Origin: Rhodoferax ferrireducens
Lineage (GTDB): Bacteria > Pseudomonadota > Gammaproteobacteria > Burkholderiales > Burkholderiaceae_C
Direction of reading: 5' to 3'
Length of the DNA: 64,000 nucleotides
Assembly: GCF_003347515.1 (NCBI RefSeq)
Contig: NZ_QEII01000269.1
Location: forward strand, 228,679 to 292,678
The notes below the pieces were generated by a model. That model made no database searches. It was given only the letters and a program-made list of their open reading frames with translations, and was not told the origin of the DNA. How positions within the stretch are numbered: position 1 is the first letter of the stretch; every line of letters starts with the position of its first letter. Of this stretch, positions 61,437 to 64,000 are shown piece by piece. The position numbers were made by a program, and so were the translations under genes.

Positions 61437-63748
61437 GGCACCACCTCAATGACATGCGGATTGGGGCTGGCCGTCGTCAGCACCTCGCCACCCGAGCCAC
61501 TGGCTGCCAGGCGGCCCACGACAATCTGCGAATGGGCATTGGCCGCAATCGCCTCGAATACCAGCGTGACTAGGCTGCCTGTCCCCCTGGCTCCAGCGGC
61601 GCCCATGCCAGATATTTCCAGCTGGATCTGGCCGCTCGCCTGGTCTATGGTCTTGCTCAGCACGGATGGCATCTTGTCCGGTTGGAGGACGCCGCCGTCC
61701 AGTACATCGACCGCCTTGAACACATCGGGATCGAAACTCACCAGCAGGTCAAGGCGATTCATCGCCTGCACGGATTTGGCGCTCAGCGTCAGTTTGACCG
61801 TATCACCCGGTTTCACCTGCGCCGGGCCTTGCCAGGACAGCGTGACCGGGTCAGCCGGCGCAGAAGTTGGCTGGCCCGGCGCGGCATCCCGGCGCGGCGC
61901 GACTGTCGGGCGCGCACGCGGCAGGGGCGTTGCGGGTGCATTGGTGGTGACGGCCACGCTGCCCATTGGTTTGATGTTAAACGGGCCGCTACGCACACTG
62001 GACTCGGTGCCGGCCCAATACTCCACTTCGCTGAGGTCTGGCAGGCGCGCGCTCCCCACGATACGAGGAGTGATGGACAGCACAATTTCGGTTTTCGTAC
62101 CGTTGGCCTTGTGGGTCGCGAACAGCCGGCCGAGAACCGGTATCTGGCCAAGGCCGGGTACCTTGCTGGCAGTCTTGCGATCCTCGTCGCTGATCAGGCC
62201 GGCCAGGATTTGGGTTTCACCGTCTTTCAGGCGCAGCACCGTGGTCGCGTTGCGCGTGCCAACCTCATAGGCAAGCGTGCCGGATTGCGCGTTAGGCACT
62301 TCCTTGATGATGGAACTGACATCGAGTCCGACTTTGATCACGACTTCGTTGTCCTGATGGATGTCGGGTTCCACTTCCAACTTCAGTCCAACGTCCAGGT
62401 ACTGCACGCTGCCGGTGATGACGGGGGTGCCGGTCGAGACCGGCGTCACCGCATTGGTGATCACAGGCACCCGGCTACCAATCATGATTTTCGCCTTCTC
62501 GCGGTTACGCACCCGGATGCGCGGGCTGGCAAGGACGTTGGTATCGCCGTCCTCCAGCTTGAGGTTGAGCGTGGCGCTCAAAGAGCTTGCCAGCAGGTCG
62601 TTGCCGCCCAGCTCCCGCAGTTGCCCCAGGGTGGTGGCGGTCGGCGGCGTATTCAAGGTGAAGCTGCTGGGCCACTTGATTCCCAACTCGCTCAGGCGGG
62701 AGGTGCTCACTTCAAGCACTTCCACTTCCAACATGACTTCGGGCTCGGCGATGTCCTGATCGGCGATCATTTTCTCGGCCAGCCGAATCGCATCGGGGGT
62801 GTCGCGAATCACGATGGAATTCGTCTTTTCGTGGATGAAGATGTCCTTTGTTTTTAGCAGCGTCTTGAGCATTGTCAGCATCTGCTTGGGGTCGGCATTG
62901 GTCAGATGAAAACTCCTGATTTTCAAATCCTGGTAGTCCTTGAGTTTTGCGGCAGTGCCCGGATAGATGAACACCGTGTTGTCGCTGATGACCTTCTTTT
63001 CGAGCTGGTTTTGCAGCAGGATCAGGTTGATGGTGTCCTCCACCGACACATCCTTGACAAAAATAGAGGTTTTCAAATCAGGCTTGACGTCGCGGTCCAG
63101 CAGCACGTTAATGCCGCTGGTGCGCGCCAGCGCCTCGAACACCATCTTGAGATTGGCATCGCGAAATTGCAGGGTGACCGGCTTGGTGAACTTCGCCTTG
63201 AGCGAGGGTTCGACCATCGCGTCCTTCGCCACCTGCTCGTCAATTTTCCTTTGCAGCAGGAGTCCCTTGCCGTTCTTCGGATTTTCCACCAAGACCGGCT
63301 TGAGGGCCGCCCGTGCAGCCTCGGCATCTCGCTGTTTGAGCAGCGCTTCCGCGCGTTCCAGCGCCGCGTCGTGACGGCCGTCCATTTGCAGGATTTCGAG
63401 ACCAAGCACAGCCCGGCTGTTGGCCGGATCGATGCCCAGGATGCGTTCGTATAAGGCGCGCGCAGCCGCTTGGCGACCTGCCGCCCGTTCGCTGTTGGCC
63501 ATTGCCAGCATGCGGCTCACTGTTTGCTCGCGGCTGCGCCACAGATCGGCGCGAAAAGACAGATTGTCAGGCGCGGCACGGTTGGCTTCCGTTAGCTTGG
63601 CCAGGCCTTCCTCGGTGCGCCCTTGCGCCAACAACGCCAGTCCATCCTCATGCAGCTGATGACCGGCGCATCCCGATAGCAGGGCCGCCAGCAGCGCGAA
63701 CCGTATGACGATTGCCCCCATGAATTTCACTTCGGCAACATTCATCAT
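61433..63748 (-). CDS. Secretin (GspD/MshL-like) with C-terminal cohesin-like domain
   Basis: A 771-residue outer-membrane channel protein. It starts with a lipobox LSGC (near residue 27), followed by TPR-like repeats (about 30-170), an STN-type N domain (VTLQFRDANLKMVFEALARTSG, near 190) and N-domain strands. The secretin core has ASPRIRVRNREKAKIMIG, VGLKLEVEPDIHQDNEV and PVLGRLFATHKANGTKTEI. Residues about 630-771 are a cohesin-like domain (VKPGDTVKLTLSAKS, VSFDPDVFKAVDV), which is unusual for a GspD. GGGGGA precedes the ATG; the start overlaps the previous gene's stop by 4 bases. Confidence 0.92.
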   Translation of the reverse strand: MMNVAEVKFMGAIVIRFALLAALLSGCAGHQLHEDGLALLAQGRTEEGLAKLTEANRAAPDNLSFRADLWRSREQTVSRMLAMANSERAAGRQAAARALYERILGIDPANSRAVLGLEILQMDGRHDAALERAEALLKQRDAEAARAALKPVLVENPKNGKGLLLQRKIDEQVAKDAMVEPSLKAKFTKPVTLQFRDANLKMVFEALARTSGINVLLDRDVKPDLKTSIFVKDVSVEDTINLILLQNQLEKKVISDNTVFIYPGTAAKLKDYQDLKIRSFHLTNADPKQMLTMLKTLLKTKDIFIHEKTNSIVIRDTPDAIRLAEKMIADQDIAEPEVMLEVEVLEVSTSRLSELGIKWPSSFTLNTPPTATTLGQLRELGGNDLLASSLSATLNLKLEDGDTNVLASPRIRVRNREKAKIMIGSRVPVITNAVTPVSTGTPVITGSVQYLDVGLKLEVEPDIHQDNEVVIKVGLDVSSIIKEVPNAQSGTLAYEVGTRNATTVLRLKDGETQILAGLISDEDRKTASKVPGLGQIPVLGRLFATHKANGTKTEIVLSITPRIVGSARLPDLSEVEYWAGTESSVRSGPFNIKPMGSVAVTTNAPATPLPRARPTVAPRRDAAPGQPTSAPADPVTLSWQGPAQVKPGDTVKLTLSAKSVQAMNRLDLLVSFDPDVFKAVDVLDGGVLQPDKMPSVLSKTIDQASGQIQLEISGMGAAGARGTGSLVTLVFEAIAANAHSQIVVGRLAASGSGGEVLTTASPNPHVIEVVP

Positions 63749-64000
63749 GTTCCCCCTGCACTGATGGTTTGCTTGATATCAAGCGGCAGATAGGTCAACT
63801 CCAGCTGCTCGCCAGCCAGACGCTCCACGCGGTAGGTATTGTCAATCACGTCGCCCTCTGAGACGGTGTAAATTCGATCGCCTCGAACCAGCATGATGAT
63901 CCGCACCCCCCCTTCTTCATAGCGCCCCATGAAGCTGAACGGCATCGGTGGGGCAGTGGGCGGCGGAGGCGGCAGGGGTTTGAGTTGGGACTTGGGCGGT
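63745..64000 (-). CDS. GspC/PulC-like fragment (partial, open at window end)
   Basis: The frame is open from its stop at 63745 to the last base, so the 5' end is outside. The visible 84 or so residues start with a Pro-rich stretch (PLPPPPPTAPP), then GRYEEGGVRIIMLVRGDRIY and DVIDNTYRVERLAGEQLEL. This is the small beta-barrel of GspC/PilP-type inner-membrane components. These connect the inner-membrane platform to the secretin. Its stop overlaps the secretin start by 4 bases. Confidence 0.65.
   Translation of the reverse strand, partial: PPKSQLKPLPPPPPTAPPMPFSFMGRYEEGGVRIIMLVRGDRIYTVSEGDVIDNTYRVERLAGEQLELTYLPLDIKQTISAGGT

Overview
This window looks like the chromosome of a betaproteobacterium, most likely Comamonadaceae (Rhodoferax/Polaromonas-like). 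GC is high. The housekeeping genes (pyrC, htpX, xni, mnmD, yciA) have a Burkholderiales flavour. A 55-60 bp intergenic repeat with a TAGCT(A/G)C...GCGCATATTCTGCG...GGGCTAG core occurs three times and resembles a repeat I associate with that family. The taxonomic call rests on recognition by eye, not on a database search. Coding density is high, and I recognised no rRNA, tRNA, CRISPR array or intact insertion sequence.

1-9.2 kb is ordinary chromosome: the end of a FAD-dependent dehydrogenase, a LysE/RhtB exporter, HtpX, the run pyrC - NYN/OST-HTH protein - DUF3025, a HypT-like LysR regulator, a membrane GGDEF-EAL protein and an aldo/keto reductase. 9.4-12.1 kb holds an unusual two-gene unit: a 78-residue secreted peptide with a C-terminal membrane anchor and basic tail, then a 779-residue fusion of fatty-acid hydroxylase, exosortase and EpsI-like domains. 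12.3-23.7 kb carries a toxin-antitoxin pair, a flap endonuclease, a methyltransferase, an Atm1-type ABC exporter, two hot-dog thioesterases, XRE and TetR regulators, an NmrA-like protein and NnrS.

23.7-34.3 kb is a nitrous-oxide reduction locus. nosZ, nosR, nosD, nosF, nosY, nosL and a second nosL-like gene lie on the minus strand. A lipoprotein cytochrome c and an ApbE/NosX flavin transferase lie divergently on the plus strand. The divergent intergenic region has an FNR-type box and a 23-bp NsrR-like operator, so oxygen and nitric oxide probably both control it. Two very stable hairpins separate nosZ from nosR. 34.3-37.4 kb has a small orphan gene, mnmD, another orphan and a soluble cytochrome P450.

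37.5-56.8 kb is the most interesting part: about 19 kb of minus-strand secreted redox and cell-surface genes. In transcription order they encode a 2,011-residue SdrD-B/beta-helix protein, two multicopper-oxidase-like proteins with complementary incomplete copper sites, a 1,218-residue cupredoxin-like/DUF11-repeat protein, a lipoprotein, a subtilisin-like protease with Ig-like repeats, a Sco copper chaperone and a cytochrome c fused to a periplasmic binding protein. After a 326-bp gap come three c-type cytochromes, one of them a tetraheme NapC/NirT quinol dehydrogenase. 57.1-64 kb adds a lytic transglycosylase, a sensor kinase with a degenerate ATPase domain, a NarL-type response regulator, and part of an atypical type II secretion system (three pseudopilins, a secretin ending in a cohesin-like domain, and a GspC-like fragment cut by the window end).

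My reading is that the secretion genes export the large copper and surface proteins, and that the cytochromes join them to the quinone pool. This would form an extracellular or outer-surface oxidoreductase system. The substrate is unknown. The arrangement recalls metal-related multicopper oxidase systems such as Geobacter OmpB with its atypical type II secretion system, but the gene set here is larger.
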